Part shown: in pieces, positions 10,391 through 18,796 of the stretch | Numbering within the stretch: position 1 is the stretch's first letter | Layout of the letters: every line of letters starts with the position of its first letter | IMG/VR virus record: IMGVR_UViG_3300042907_000264 | Coordinates: 1-55,525 of that record | Strand: one strand, 5' to 3' | Length of the DNA: 55,525 bases | DNA from: a virus | The notes under the pieces: generated by a model | Seen by the model: only the letters and a program-made list of their open reading frames with translations | Told to the model about the DNA's origin: nothing | Database searches by the model: none | Position numbers and translations under genes: made by a program

Positions 10391-10579
10391 TTAGTCCTCA
10401 ATTGTAATTGCATCAATACCGAACTCTTCCCAGTCCATGTACCATGAATTACTTTCTTTCATCTTTGTAATTTTTCTCTCGGCGCCTTCTCTCGTTTTGT
10501 AGTAGCCGAGAATTTTGATATCGGATCTAGAAGCCCAATCAAATCGAGCCGTTAGACCAACCGCAGCATAAACTTTCAT
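10391..10579 (-). CDS. Hypothetical 62-aa protein
   Basis: Product has ILGYYKTREGAERKITKMKE, resembling a short DUF with a beta-strand then helix. It starts at 10579, next to the stop of the gene before it, in an operon running 11715 to 9879. No function recognised. Confidence 0.6.
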   Translation of the reverse strand: MKVYAAVGLTARFDWASRSDIKILGYYKTREGAERKITKMKESNSWYMDWEEFGIDAITIED

Positions 10580-10837
10580 TTACTTTGCCTTTATCATCGC
10601 CATGAAGTCCGCGACCTCATCAGCCTTAACCCAACCCTTGACCTTACCATTTTCGGTGTCAAAGTAATACCAGTTGTCATCCTTGTCCCAAGCGGCAATC
10701 TCAGCATCAACACTCTGGCCGTGATGATCACGATCCGAGATATAGTTGCCCTTGCCGAATTGAACCGAGACAGTCCAACCGTTTGCGAAGGTCATGTGAA
10801 AGCCATTCATATAGGCATTTCTATCGGTGCTAAACAT
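10580..10837 (-). CDS. Conserved hypothetical 85-aa phage protein
   Basis: The segment GFHMTFANGWTVSVQFGKGN (residues 12-31) is a pattern I recognise from many unrelated phages and bacteria, always of unknown function. The start overlaps the stop of the preceding gene by 1 nt (TAATG). Confidence 0.72.
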   Translation of the reverse strand: MFSTDRNAYMNGFHMTFANGWTVSVQFGKGNYISDRDHHGQSVDAEIAAWDKDDNWYYFDTENGKVKGWVKADEVADFMAMIKAK

Positions 10838-11055
10838 TATTCTTCCTCACGCCAGTTGCTCCACACTACAATTCCAGTATCCATTTCAGGTTCCGCATCA
10901 ACGGTAAACTGACGGATAACGAGATCACGGTAGAAAATTGAGTCCGAGCAATCCCGAGTATATCGCTGTACCGCAATCATAGCGGTATCAAGGGACGAAT
11001 ATACACCCAAGATTATTTGGTTTTCATAGGTCGATTCGTATGCCAGAATAAACAT
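10837..11055 (-). CDS. Hypothetical 72-aa protein
   Basis: Product FILAYESTYENQIILGVYSSLDTA... with a charged C terminus ending in REEE. The longer upstream frame is rejected because the ATG at 11055 overlaps the stop of the membrane peptide gene (TAATG). Confidence 0.62.
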   Translation of the reverse strand: MFILAYESTYENQIILGVYSSLDTAMIAVQRYTRDCSDSIFYRDLVIRQFTVDAEPEMDTGIVVWSNWREEE

Positions 11056-11195
11056 TATTCTAATTCCCCATGCATAAGCATTGAATAGAAGCCCCAAGCC
11101 ATGAAGCCGAAGCCGATGGTGCCCATCACAATCTGTAAGCCAAGACCAGTCGTGGCCGAAGCGCCCAGAACCATACCGAGTAGAAATCTAAGCAT
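11055..11195 (-). CDS. 46-aa membrane peptide
   Basis: Gly/Met-rich hydrophobic peptide with two potential short helices (FLLGMVLGASATTGLGL and MGTIGFGFMAWGFYSML). The ATG overlaps the stop of the preceding gene (TAATG) and its own stop overlaps the next ATG. Too short for most gene callers. Function unknown. Confidence 0.55.
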   Translation of the reverse strand: MLRFLLGMVLGASATTGLGLQIVMGTIGFGFMAWGFYSMLMHGELE

Positions 11196-11290
11196 TAGAG
11201 CACCCACGAATAAATCGTTGACCAGAACCAGACAAGATATGCAATCACTGCAATGAAGAGCGAAACGCGGACAAAAATTTCAAGGGCCAT
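11195..11290 (-). CDS. 31-aa single-helix membrane peptide
   Basis: Almost entirely one transmembrane helix, VSLFIAVIAYLVWFW, after a short charged start. Coupled by TAATG on both sides. Tiny hydrophobic peptides of this kind can act on membranes or host proteins; no evidence which. Confidence 0.5.
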   Translation of the reverse strand: MALEIFVRVSLFIAVIAYLVWFWSTIYSWVL

Positions 11291-11715
11291 TAGAGCCATC
11301 CATCCTGATAGTTGTGAGCCACATAGTCAATCGGAAGCGGAGCTTCATCGCGCTTGATGTTCTCTTCCTCAGCGTCTTCCTGAATGTAGATCATCTCCTG
11401 AGCGCGCCACTCTTCCTCGCGCTTGATCTCGTCTTCCATCATGCGGCTGAGAAGGCTAATCTCGTGTTCCAGTTCCTCGTCGGACATGTCCTTGAGGTTG
11501 ATGTGGCGCGGGCGACAACCCGTAACATCCTTGTACATCTCCCAGAAGAAACTTTCGTTTTCGTATCGCTTGAACTGAGCCACGGTCGTGACGCCCATCT
11601 CAGCCCAGAAATCGAGTTCCTCGACATAAAGACCAGTCCAGCGGTTATCGGGATCTTCAGCCACCCAAGACCGCTTCTCAGCATTGAGGGCAGCGAGGTG
11701 TTCAGCGAGGGTCAT
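11290..11715 (-). CDS. Hypothetical 141-aa acidic helical protein
   Basis: First gene of the 9879-11715 operon. The start at 11715 has GGAG 6 nt upstream. In-frame ATGs at 11733 and 11730 fall at the predicted transcription start, so a leaderless longer form is possible. The protein has an N-terminal W/Y-rich part (DNRWTGLYVEELDFWAEMG) and a strongly acidic helical C-terminal half (EDEIKREEEWRAQE). No family recognised. Confidence 0.65.
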   Translation of the reverse strand: MTLAEHLAALNAEKRSWVAEDPDNRWTGLYVEELDFWAEMGVTTVAQFKRYENESFFWEMYKDVTGCRPRHINLKDMSDEELEHEISLLSRMMEDEIKREEEWRAQEMIYIQEDAEEENIKRDEAPLPIDYVAHNYQDGWL

Positions 11716-11730
11716 AGTGTTCTCCGTCAT

Positions 11731-11768
11731 CATATACTATAGATAAGATCGGCAAGTCGGTTTTTCAA
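11731..11768 (-). promoter_or_regulatory. Conserved early promoter, copy 2
   Basis: TTGAAA, 17 nt, TATCTATAGTATATGA. Drives the small-gene operon 11715 to 9879. Confidence 0.85.
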
Positions 11769-11808
11769 GAGCGATAAACGCAACACTGATATGCGCGGAA
11801 TGCATGAC

Positions 11809-12015
11809 TTACTGGTAAACCTGAGCTTGAATTTGGTTCCCGATCCGAACCCAAGTCACTTCGTCATATCCTAACTTGCGGATCTCATTGGCAATCATCT
11901 GGTTGCGGGCGCGATGGTCATAACGCAGGTCATCCCAAAACAACTTCCGCGTGTCCCAAAGGGTCTCTACGGCATTACGGAAAGCTTGACGTTCCACGAA
12001 ATGAAGTCTGGCCAT
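11809..12015 (-). CDS. Hypothetical 68-aa basic protein
   Basis: Product begins ARLHFVERQAFRNAVETLWD, basic and helical, with a C-terminal VTWVRIGNQIQAQVYQ. AAGGA stands 8 nt before the ATG at 12015. An in-frame ATG at 12033 lies at the predicted transcription start of the promoter. No function recognised; a small DNA-binding or host-takeover protein is possible. Confidence 0.62.
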   Translation of the reverse strand: MARLHFVERQAFRNAVETLWDTRKLFWDDLRYDHRARNQMIANEIRKLGYDEVTWVRIGNQIQAQVYQ

Positions 12016-12030
12016 AGTAGTTTTCCTTCT

Positions 12031-12068
12031 CATATACTATAGATAAGTATGACAAGGTCGAATTTCAA
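12031..12068 (-). promoter_or_regulatory. Conserved early promoter, copy 3
   Basis: TTGAAA, 17 nt, TATCTATAGTATATGA, identical in the extended -10 to copy 2. Lies directly after the terminator at 12083-12106. Confidence 0.85.
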
Positions 12069-12082
12069 GGGTCGCGACCAAC

Positions 12083-12106
12083 AAAAAAGTGCGACAACCT
12101 GTCGCA
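12083..12106 (-). terminator. Rho-independent terminator
   Basis: TGCGACA-GGT-TGTCGCA hairpin followed by CTTTTTTG on the minus strand. It ends the replication operon (uvsX to the 86-aa gene). Confidence 0.88.
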
Positions 12107-12108
12107 GT

Positions 12109-12163
12109 GCTAAGTGCTTGATTTTATTGGGTTTTGATAATGAGCTAAGTGCTTGATTTTATT
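12109..12163. repeat. Two 20-bp direct repeats
   Basis: Exact 20-nt copies starting GCTAAGTGCTTGATTTTA at 12109-12128 and 12144-12163, 35 nt apart start to start. They lie between the operon-end terminator and a GC-rich palindrome. No further copies were noticed in the window. Binding sites or remnants of a duplication are possible. Confidence 0.85.
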
Positions 12164-12179
12164 AGAACTTGTCCAGACG

Positions 12180-12264
12180 CAATAGGAGCAGGCTGGAGCG
12201 GGGTTCTGGCACGGGGTATGATTGCTCCAACCCGCTCCTAGACCCGTCTCCAGCCCGTTCCTCC
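12180..12264 (-). other. GC-rich nested palindrome after the helicase operon
   Basis: GGCTGGAG (12191-12198) pairs with CTCCAGCC (12248-12255), with further GGAGC/GTTCC pairing outside and CGGGGTT / AACCCG inside. The GC content is far above its surroundings. No ORF. It lies between the 86-aa gene and the terminator, so it would be the 3' UTR of the replication operon. RNA stability element, regulatory RNA or an origin-like DNA structure are all possible. Confidence 0.5.
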
Positions 12265-12301
12265 ACGTTATTTGTGGATTATTTCATGGTCTTTCCGACC
12301 G

Positions 12302-12562
12302 TCATTCGTGGAGAATAGCACTAAACTCACGGTTGATATCTCTGTAATTTGCAACTTCCTGCAAAATGAAGCTGGGAGTGAACCCATCAAATGCCCCACC
12401 CGCGCTTAGAAATTCACAATAGCTGTCGGCATCGTCCTCAAACTCAAATGCTCTAATGAGTTGTTCGGTATCTTGTTCCATAACACACCAGATATAATCG
12501 TTGTCCTCAGTCCGTAACGCAATAACATTGTACTTCATTTCACTTCTTCTCCTTGCTATCAT
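12302..12562 (-). CDS. Hypothetical 86-aa protein after gp41
   Basis: The ATG at 12562 overlaps the helicase stop (ATGA) with GAGGA 9 nt upstream. A second start at 12538 (MKYNVIALRT) has AAGGAG at a long spacing. Product is acidic, with a C-terminal helical part. Last gene of the uvsX-gp41 operon; function unknown. Confidence 0.65.
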   Translation of the reverse strand: MIARRRSEMKYNVIALRTEDNDYIWCVMEQDTEQLIRAFEFEDDADSYCEFLSAGGAFDGFTPSFILQEVANYRDINREFSAILHE

Positions 12563-13956
12563 ACTTTTAATCCTCTAAACTTATCCTTTGTATTACCAAA
12601 TTGTTTTTGAGGAATTTTAGAGATACTAGAGGTCTGTCCACTGTCAACGATATCCATTTGTGCAGATTGTTCCACATCAAATAGCTTCATCTTTGCCTTT
12701 TCAATACCAATCACAAACCGCTTGTTCGATGAAGGATCAGCATAACGATTCTTCAACTGCTTTACCATAATCTGTCCTAACTGTTCTAGCTGTTCTGTAG
12801 AAATAAGAGCAGCCATAAAGTCAGCGGTTGCAGGTAGACCGAACGATTCAGATGTGTTTGTTAGATCAACGTCTGAGTTATCAAAGCCCTGACGATTTGT
12901 CTGAGTGGCAGACACAACGGGAACTTCAAACTCAACAGCAAGTCCACGCAGTTCTTCTGCGATACTCTTGATGTAGGTATAACTGTTCACGTTACCACCA
13001 GGCTTGATACGAGCAGATGCACAGATGTTAAGATAATCAATGTAGATGATTTCAGGAACAAAAGACTTCTTCAAACTCAACTCATTCAGCAATGATTTGA
13101 AATGAAGAGTGGATGCAGAGGCAGTTGGATATTCTTTTACAATAAGCTTACCGTTGGACTTGTTCTTAAGTGCAGCAGCTTTCTTAAGATACATGTCTTC
13201 AGGAAGAACTAAAAGATCATCAATTGCAATGTTCATTAGATTGGCATCGATGCGCTTTGCAACTTCTTCTTCTGCAAGTTCCATAGTAATGTATAAAACG
13301 TTTCTACCTTGTGAGATATTAGCAGCAGCCATATGACACATAGTCAGAGACTTACCAACACCAGTACCTGCAAGAAAGATATTCAATGTCTTCTTGCTAA
13401 AACCATTCTTGGTAATCTTGTTAAAGAATTCTAGATCGAAAGGAAGCTTATGTTCGACACGATGATAGTACTCATATCGTTCTTCAAACTCTTCGAAATA
13501 ATCATGTCCAACGTTAGGATCGAATGTCACAGCAAGAGCTTGTGTCAAAAGATCGGGAATGGCGCCCTTCGTGAGAGCGCCATTCTTGTTGTTCATAATT
13601 TCGATAGATTGCATAATCGCATTATAGATTGCTTTCTCTTGACAAAACTTTTCAGTCGAATCAAGAAGCCAGTCACCATTAGTGTCAACAGCATCCTTTT
13701 GGATTTCTTTGATCACTTCACTGGCAGCTTTGGCTTGATCAGCAGTTAGATTTCGTAGAGAATCTACCTCAATCAAAAGTGCGTCAGCAGTAGGAAGATT
13801 GTTGTACTTCAAAGTGAAATCATGAATCTCGTTAAAGATCATTCTTTCCACTTCATCACTGAAATACTCAGTCTTCAGAAACGGAAGAACTCTCCTCATA
13901 TACGATTCGTTCTTCAACAGATTCTTCAGAATTACCTTCTCTATTTGCACTATCAA
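12559..13956 (-). CDS. gp41: Replicative DNA helicase, DnaB/gp41 type
   Basis: A 465-residue DnaB-family hexameric helicase. Walker A is GTGVGKS (197-203), Walker B is IIYIDYLN (304-311), and the SATQTNRQGFDNSDVDLTNTSES stretch contains the conserved Gln and following loops. The N-terminal domain (1-110) is the primase-interaction region. In T4, gp41 unwinds 5'-3' on the lagging strand with gp61 and gp59. The start at 13956 lies 89 nt inside the preceding gene, but the N-terminal sequence matches gp41 homologues, so the overlap looks real. Confidence 0.95.
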   Translation of the reverse strand: MIVQIEKVILKNLLKNESYMRRVLPFLKTEYFSDEVERMIFNEIHDFTLKYNNLPTADALLIEVDSLRNLTADQAKAASEVIKEIQKDAVDTNGDWLLDSTEKFCQEKAIYNAIMQSIEIMNNKNGALTKGAIPDLLTQALAVTFDPNVGHDYFEEFEERYEYYHRVEHKLPFDLEFFNKITKNGFSKKTLNIFLAGTGVGKSLTMCHMAAANISQGRNVLYITMELAEEEVAKRIDANLMNIAIDDLLVLPEDMYLKKAAALKNKSNGKLIVKEYPTASASTLHFKSLLNELSLKKSFVPEIIYIDYLNICASARIKPGGNVNSYTYIKSIAEELRGLAVEFEVPVVSATQTNRQGFDNSDVDLTNTSESFGLPATADFMAALISTEQLEQLGQIMVKQLKNRYADPSSNKRFVIGIEKAKMKLFDVEQSAQMDIVDSGQTSSISKIPQKQFGNTKDKFRGLKV

Positions 13957-14224
13957 TCTCCGCTATATCAATGATTAAGGTATTGAGAACTAATCCAAGG
14001 TGCTGCTGAAAATACTCATCTTCACGAAGCTTGTCTTCCTTAAATTTGCCAGGTGACAATATCTCATATGCAAATCGCAATGTGGCTGTGTCATCCTCAT
14101 TCTCACGAACACCAACGTTTGTATAACGATAGATGATGCCCTTGTAAGCTTCCGTCAGCAACTCAATTGCTGAAGTCTCTGTATTATACACTTCACTGAA
14201 ACGAAAATCAACACCTAAAATCAT
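13868..14224 (-). CDS. Conserved hypothetical protein between uvsX and gp41
   Basis: A 118-residue protein (ILGVDFRFSEVYNTE... LRFAYEILSPGKF). Its acidic, Ser/Glu-rich last 29 residues are encoded in the part that overlaps gp41. Related T4-like phages carry an unassigned gene at this point. The ATG overlaps the stop of the membrane protein gene. A role in helicase or recombinase work is inferred from position only. Confidence 0.72.
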   Translation of the reverse strand: MILGVDFRFSEVYNTETSAIELLTEAYKGIIYRYTNVGVRENEDDTATLRFAYEILSPGKFKEDKLREDEYFQQHLGLVLNTLIIDIAEIDSANREGNSEESVEERIVYEESSSVSED

Positions 14225-14412
14225 TGATTATCTCCCTCACGATAGGTCTTATACAGCATGTAGATGAATCCTAATGGAAACAACAAAAGAAATATACCAT
14301 TCGTCAGAATTGCAATGCCAACACCGACAAATAGAAGTAGTATTAGAGTTACTGCGGCACAAACCATGAAGATAGCACCGTATTTGTCATTAGCTTTTTC
14401 AAGGAAACTCAT
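14221..14412 (-). CDS. Two-helix membrane protein (63 aa)
   Basis: Two transmembrane helices (about 13-32 and 35-53) joined by a tight ILTNGI turn. It sits between uvsX and the next gene with 1- to 4-nt overlaps. No family recognised. An unexpected membrane protein within the replication operon. Confidence 0.7.
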   Translation of the reverse strand: MSFLEKANDKYGAIFMVCAAVTLILLLFVGVGIAILTNGIFLLLFPLGFIYMLYKTYREGDNQ

Positions 14413-15464
14413 TATTCTTCCTCCACTGCTGCAACATTAGACTTGCCATAGAGGAACTCATCCTTACACTTTTCGTCAATCTGGTCGAGAATATCCTTAG
14501 TGAAATACTTCTCAGGATTCTTTTCGATTGCTGATTCGAATGCTTTAGTTCCATCAGGAAGTTCGTAACGGGTTGTTACCTTCTTGAAGATACCAAACTT
14601 CTCTGCGAGGTCAAGAAGACCATAGTATGGATCAAGACCAGTTGCATAGTCAAGGAGAGTTTCGACCTTCTTATTCTCGATTGTCAAACGCGCCTTCTTG
14701 AGATTTGCGGTGATGATAGCACCAGTAATGGAGTTATCGGACTTGTCTTTGTCCTTCTTCTTGGACAGGAAGAGAATAGTAGACGCAGCATATTCAAGAC
14801 CAGAACCACCACCCATCTTCTTAGTTGGGACATAAGCACCAACAACATCATAAACGTGATTTGTCACGATGAGAGGAACTTTGGCCTTGCCAAGCTTTAG
14901 AGTGAGAACACGGAAAGCACCACGAACAAGCTGTGCGCGTGTCATATCGCGCGTGTCTTTACCATCAGCAATATCTTCCATCTCTTTCGTAGTAGAAAGA
15001 TTGCCAAGTGAGTCAAGAACAAAGAGCATCTGAGGACGATCCTTTTCATTCTTACTTTCAATATACTTGTCGAGGATCTTTACGGCTTGAGTGCGGAACT
15101 CTTGGATAGTTGCGACCGGCACAACAGCAACTCGCTTTGTGTCAATCTCTCTATCTGCCAGCATTTGCTTAGATATTGCGGATTCGGATTCGAAGTAGAA
15201 GACGAATCCTGTTTCGTTGTCTCTGAGGAATTGTCGGACGATGTTAATCGCATAAAAGGTCTTTCCGGTTGAAGGTTCACCTGCAAGCGCGGTAACCTTG
15301 TTAGCAGGAAGGCCGCCGTAAATACTACCAGAAAGCAAAGCATTGAGACTATAGCTGCCGGTACCAATGAACCCAGTAACATCACCAGCTTCCACGCCTT
15401 CGTCTGCGATTCCTGCGTATTCATTATCAATCTCCTTTAGTAGGGAGTTAAACATATTACTCAT
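14412..15464 (-). CDS. uvsX: UvsX, RecA-like recombinase
   Basis: A 350-residue RecA/RAD51-family strand-exchange protein. Walker A is GEPSTGKT (62-69) and Walker [10 protein letters not shown] (147-155). [12 protein letters not shown] (196-207) holds the Gln/Asn-type gamma-phosphate sensor region, and [13 protein letters not shown] carries the L2-like loop. UvsX coats ssDNA and drives recombination-dependent replication with UvsY, UvsW, gp46 and gp47, all found in this window. An inverted repeat CGTCAAG/CTTGACG (15490-15509) lies between it and the cupin gene. Confidence 0.95.
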   Translation of the reverse strand: MSNMFNSLLKEIDNEYAGIADEGVEAGDVTGFIGTGSYSLNALLSGSIYGGLPANKVTALAGEPSTGKTFYAINIVRQFLRDNETGFVFYFESESAISKQMLADREIDTKRVAVVPVATIQEFRTQAVKILDKYIESKNEKDRPQMLFVLDSLGNLSTTKEMEDIADGKDTRDMTRAQLVRGAFRVLTLKLGKAKVPLIVTNHVYDVVGAYVPTKKMGGGSGLEYAASTILFLSKKKDKDKSDNSITGAIITANLKKARLTIENKKVETLLDYATGLDPYYGLLDLAEKFGIFKKVTTRYELPDGTKAFESAIEKNPEKYFTKDILDQIDEKCKDEFLYGKSNVAAVEEE

Positions 15465-15489
15465 ATTGATTCTCCAATATTATGATTAT

Positions 15490-15509
15490 CGTCAAGATTC
15501 TCCTTGACG
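15490..15509. promoter_or_regulatory. Inverted repeat upstream of uvsX
   Basis: CGTCAAG-N6-CTTGACG. Too weak and U-poor for a terminator; possibly a protein-binding site or mRNA hairpin near the uvsX leader. Confidence 0.35.
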
Positions 15510-15515
15510 CCGTAT

Positions 15516-15905
15516 TTAGCAGCGAACGATATCGTCCTCACTGCATATATCACCCATCTGAACTTCAATCGCAATCAAAGTTTCATGAAGGTGAGTATTC
15601 GTAATCTTGTGTAGAGCCATGCGAGGCACATGAAATGATTCGCCCTTACTAATAGTAAAGATATTACCATCAACGATGACCTTGCCTTCACCCTGTACAA
15701 TCGTCCAATGTTCCGAACGATGATTGTGGTATTGAAGTGAGATTGCCTGATCAGGAAGAATGTGTAGGCGCTTTACCTTGTATCCCTGATCAACATCAAG
15801 AACATGCCACGTTCCCCAGGTACGCCTTACAGTTTGAATATATGGTTGATTACGCTGTGATACAATATCTTCCATAATTTGGTCAAAATCTCTATCGTCT
15901 GTCAT
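15516..15905 (-). CDS. ManC-type cupin protein (mannose-6-phosphate isomerase type II domain)
   Basis: A 129-residue cupin. TWGTWHVLDVDQGYKVKRL, QAISLQYHNHRSEHW and IVQGEGKVIVDGN are the signature of the C-terminal domain of ManC/AlgA enzymes. The metal-binding His residues (YHNHRSEHW) are present. The nucleotidyltransferase half of ManC is absent, so this is a stand-alone isomerase-type cupin. It would interconvert mannose- and fructose-6-phosphate or a similar sugar phosphate, unless it now has another role. Wedged between gp43 and uvsX. Confidence 0.82.
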   Translation of the reverse strand: MTDDRDFDQIMEDIVSQRNQPYIQTVRRTWGTWHVLDVDQGYKVKRLHILPDQAISLQYHNHRSEHWTIVQGEGKVIVDGNIFTISKGESFHVPRMALHKITNTHLHETLIAIEVQMGDICSEDDIVRC

Positions 15906-15926
15906 ATCTACCTCAATACTGTTTAA

Positions 15927-18479
15927 TCATGAAAAGAAATCTTCAAGGGATGAAACTTGTTCAGTTTTCCATCCAATACTGTCAAGCACAATGCGAAGAG
16001 GATCAATGAAAGACTTTTCAAACTGTGTATCGTAATCGATGTACTGATCCAATTCCAATTCTTTTGGCATTATAGTTGGGAATGCAATGATATCGCTTTG
16101 AATAGTGTTTGGTTCTTTCAAAAAGATAAACTTAATCTTCTCACCTTCTTGAATAAGAGGATACGTCTTGTCGAGTTTTCTACGCATGATCATATTGTTA
16201 TATAGAAGAGAACCACGAACATGAATTGGTGTACCTTTACCAAATACCCTCTGCGGATCCGAGAACTTTTTAAGTCCATTCACACCACGAGGAAAAGCAA
16301 TATCAACAATGTTCTGAGTTCTAAACTCATCTTTCCATGCTTCAATCATACCGATCAGCTTGTCTTCGTTACCGTTTAGAACAACATCAATTGCTTCCCA
16401 CATAATCTTGCGACAATATGCAGGAGTGGAAGACTTGATCATCTCAAGACCCATCACTTTAGGTTTGGGCTTTGCATACTCAACACCTTCGTTATTGTAT
16501 ACATTCATGATGTAGCGTTTCTTGGCAGTCCAGATACCCTTATCTGCCAAAGCTTCACGCTTCATTTGCATCTTTTGTTCGTATGCGTTTACGTACTCAG
16601 CAAGCTCAGAATAAGCCTTGTCAATAAACGGTTGGATCCTATCTTCACACGCCTTATCCATGAAGGCGATGATTTCTCTTGTAGTTGCATTCGGCTTCTG
16701 CTTAACAATAGTTTCGCTGACCAGTTTATCAAGCGAAAGGTAAATCGAGTCCGTATCTGACGCAATGACATAATCACCATCCTTTGTTTTGAGGAGATTA
16801 TTCATCCACTCATTGATTCTGTGTTCGATCCATCGAATAGAAAGCTGACCAGCTGTTGTAATGGCAGAAGCTTGACGAACATCGAAGAATCGAAAAAACT
16901 CGTTACCTAACGCACCGTAAGCTGAATTAAGAGAAACCTTTTTCGCAAGCTGGAGGTTGTTAAACCTTGCAACCCTCTTTTCAATCTCAAACCGTTTTGA
17001 GTTATCCGTTTCTTTTTCAAGGGCTTTCTTAGCTTCAATAGCCTTCTTCTTGTACACACTGCGGTCATTGTACATTGTCTCCATAATTTCAGGCAAGAAC
17101 CCATGACGTTCTTTTGTGAAAAACTGGCCGTTAGGAGTCAGTGTCACATTTGCTGTTTGAAGAACGCTTGTATTACATTCTCGATTCAACAAAGAATCGA
17201 TTGATACTGTATTGTTGAGAAGGAACTCGCGAATCGTACCATCATAGTTCTCTGGTTGAATGAGAGTTTCTGGACTGATATTGTACTGCATAATAAGATG
17301 TGGATATAGACTGTTCAAATCGAAAGATGCAACCCACTTATGTTCGCCAATCTGCGGATCTTTAACAAAGGCACCAATGTATGCCTCATCTTTACGATTG
17401 CGCGTCTTTGGAGGTACCACCATCTTTCTATTGAGAAGATAGTTATAGATGATAGCATCCCACATACGAACCTGAGCGAACACATCATCATAGTTTGATT
17501 TGGAATCATATGCAAGAGTGAGGGCAAGTTCGATTAGACGGAGCTTATCTTCAAGCTTACCTACCAGTTCCACGTCTCGAATGTTATACTCAATGAATAG
17601 CTGGTAATTGTCTTTGTACAAAGTATGCAGTGATCCATATTCTTCATACGATAACTTTCTTTCGCCAAGCTCTACGTTACAAATAGCGTCCAGCTTGTAG
17701 CTCTCTTGCGAAGCTCCGCCAGGTGCAAACTTACGATATAGTTCAATATAGTCTAAGGTTGCGATGCCAGTAGGTATAAATGTGGTTTGTTCACGACCCA
17801 TCACAGTGGCGGTACGTTGATCAATGTTCATCCAAGGCGATAGACGCTTTGCCTCAGCTTCGCCAAGTAACTTCGTGATACGATTAACAAGATAAGGAAT
17901 ATCGAAGAACTTCACGTTCCAACCAGTAATGATATCTGGATAATCAAAAGTCCACTCGTCCAAAAATCGCTTGAGCAAGTCTACTTCATCACGACACTGA
18001 ATGTACCAAACATCATCGCGCTTATTCTGAAAGATGCCACAACCCAAGACCACAAACTTGTCTTTGTTCTTGAATGTAATTGCTGTGATTGGTTCAGATG
18101 CACTCATGGGTTCAGGAAAGCCATTCTCTGAACCTACCTCGATATCGATATTGGTAATGTTAATATGCTGAAGGTCCCAATCAATTTCTTTGGGATAAGA
18201 GTCGGCAATGAAAGCATACTCATACTTGTTGTTGCCGTATACAACAAACCCATCAACATCTTCATATTGCTTGATGAAGTCTCGGGCTTCACGTATGTTG
18301 CCGGGCTTCAGTTCCGCAACATACTCTCCATGAATAGTTTTCCATTCAGTAGTCTCTTTAGCGGGAACAAAAAAGGTAGGAAAGTAATCGATCTTGCGAC
18401 GAACTTTCCTACCGTTTTCAACGCCGCGATACAGAATACGTGAACCGAAAACCTGTACGTTGGTATAAAAGTCAGACAT
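15927..18479 (-). CDS. gp43: DNA polymerase, family B (gp43)
   Basis: An 850-residue replicative polymerase with proofreading. Exonuclease motifs: NIDIE with D112/E114, and WNVKFFDIPYL with D193. Polymerase motif A is DLNSLYPHL (387-395), motif B is KVSLNSAYGA (514-523), motif C is ASDTDSIY (573-580), and KKRYIMNV follows. The C-terminal SLEDFF is the expected clamp-binding peptide for gp45. All catalytic residues are present. It lies in one operon with uvsX and gp41. Confidence 0.97.
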   Translation of the reverse strand: MSDFYTNVQVFGSRILYRGVENGRKVRRKIDYFPTFFVPAKETTEWKTIHGEYVAELKPGNIREARDFIKQYEDVDGFVVYGNNKYEYAFIADSYPKEIDWDLQHINITNIDIEVGSENGFPEPMSASEPITAITFKNKDKFVVLGCGIFQNKRDDVWYIQCRDEVDLLKRFLDEWTFDYPDIITGWNVKFFDIPYLVNRITKLLGEAEAKRLSPWMNIDQRTATVMGREQTTFIPTGIATLDYIELYRKFAPGGASQESYKLDAICNVELGERKLSYEEYGSLHTLYKDNYQLFIEYNIRDVELVGKLEDKLRLIELALTLAYDSKSNYDDVFAQVRMWDAIIYNYLLNRKMVVPPKTRNRKDEAYIGAFVKDPQIGEHKWVASFDLNSLYPHLIMQYNISPETLIQPENYDGTIREFLLNNTVSIDSLLNRECNTSVLQTANVTLTPNGQFFTKERHGFLPEIMETMYNDRSVYKKKAIEAKKALEKETDNSKRFEIEKRVARFNNLQLAKKVSLNSAYGALGNEFFRFFDVRQASAITTAGQLSIRWIEHRINEWMNNLLKTKDGDYVIASDTDSIYLSLDKLVSETIVKQKPNATTREIIAFMDKACEDRIQPFIDKAYSELAEYVNAYEQKMQMKREALADKGIWTAKKRYIMNVYNNEGVEYAKPKPKVMGLEMIKSSTPAYCRKIMWEAIDVVLNGNEDKLIGMIEAWKDEFRTQNIVDIAFPRGVNGLKKFSDPQRVFGKGTPIHVRGSLLYNNMIMRRKLDKTYPLIQEGEKIKFIFLKEPNTIQSDIIAFPTIMPKELELDQYIDYDTQFEKSFIDPLRIVLDSIGWKTEQVSSLEDFFS

Positions 18480-18796
18480 TATGCTCCTGGGGTTATAAGA
18501 TTTCCTGTAGGAAGAACAAGACCGCCAAACATGGAATTATACTGATTGACGAACTCTTTAATAGGGTTCATTATAGCAAGTATGTGGGATTTGTCAAGCA
18601 CAAAAGTCTTATCATCAGTAAATTCTGCCCACGGAGCAAATCCAATGTTTGGAGTCTTAGGATCAATCTTATTTGGCATCACAACGATACGAACAGGATT
18701 CTTAAGAGTAATGTTATCCTCAATATGATGGTCGGCAACTTCGCCAAGCAATTCTTCACCCGTGATCAACTTAATGATCTTTACATTTACTGCCAT
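18479..18796 (-). CDS. LSm-like conserved phage protein
   Basis: A 105-residue protein starting AVNVKIIKLITGEELLGEV, then NPVRIVVMP, FAPWAEFT and NSMFGGLVLP. The K(L/I)..GE.(L/I)..E(V/I) opening and beta-rich pattern resemble Sm-like proteins of T4-type cyanophages. It shares this opening with the protein at 48991-49413. The ATG at 18796 overlaps the previous stop (TGATG). RNA binding is inferred, not shown. Confidence 0.65.
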   Translation of the reverse strand: MAVNVKIIKLITGEELLGEVADHHIEDNITLKNPVRIVVMPNKIDPKTPNIGFAPWAEFTDDKTFVLDKSHILAIMNPIKEFVNQYNSMFGGLVLPTGNLITPGA

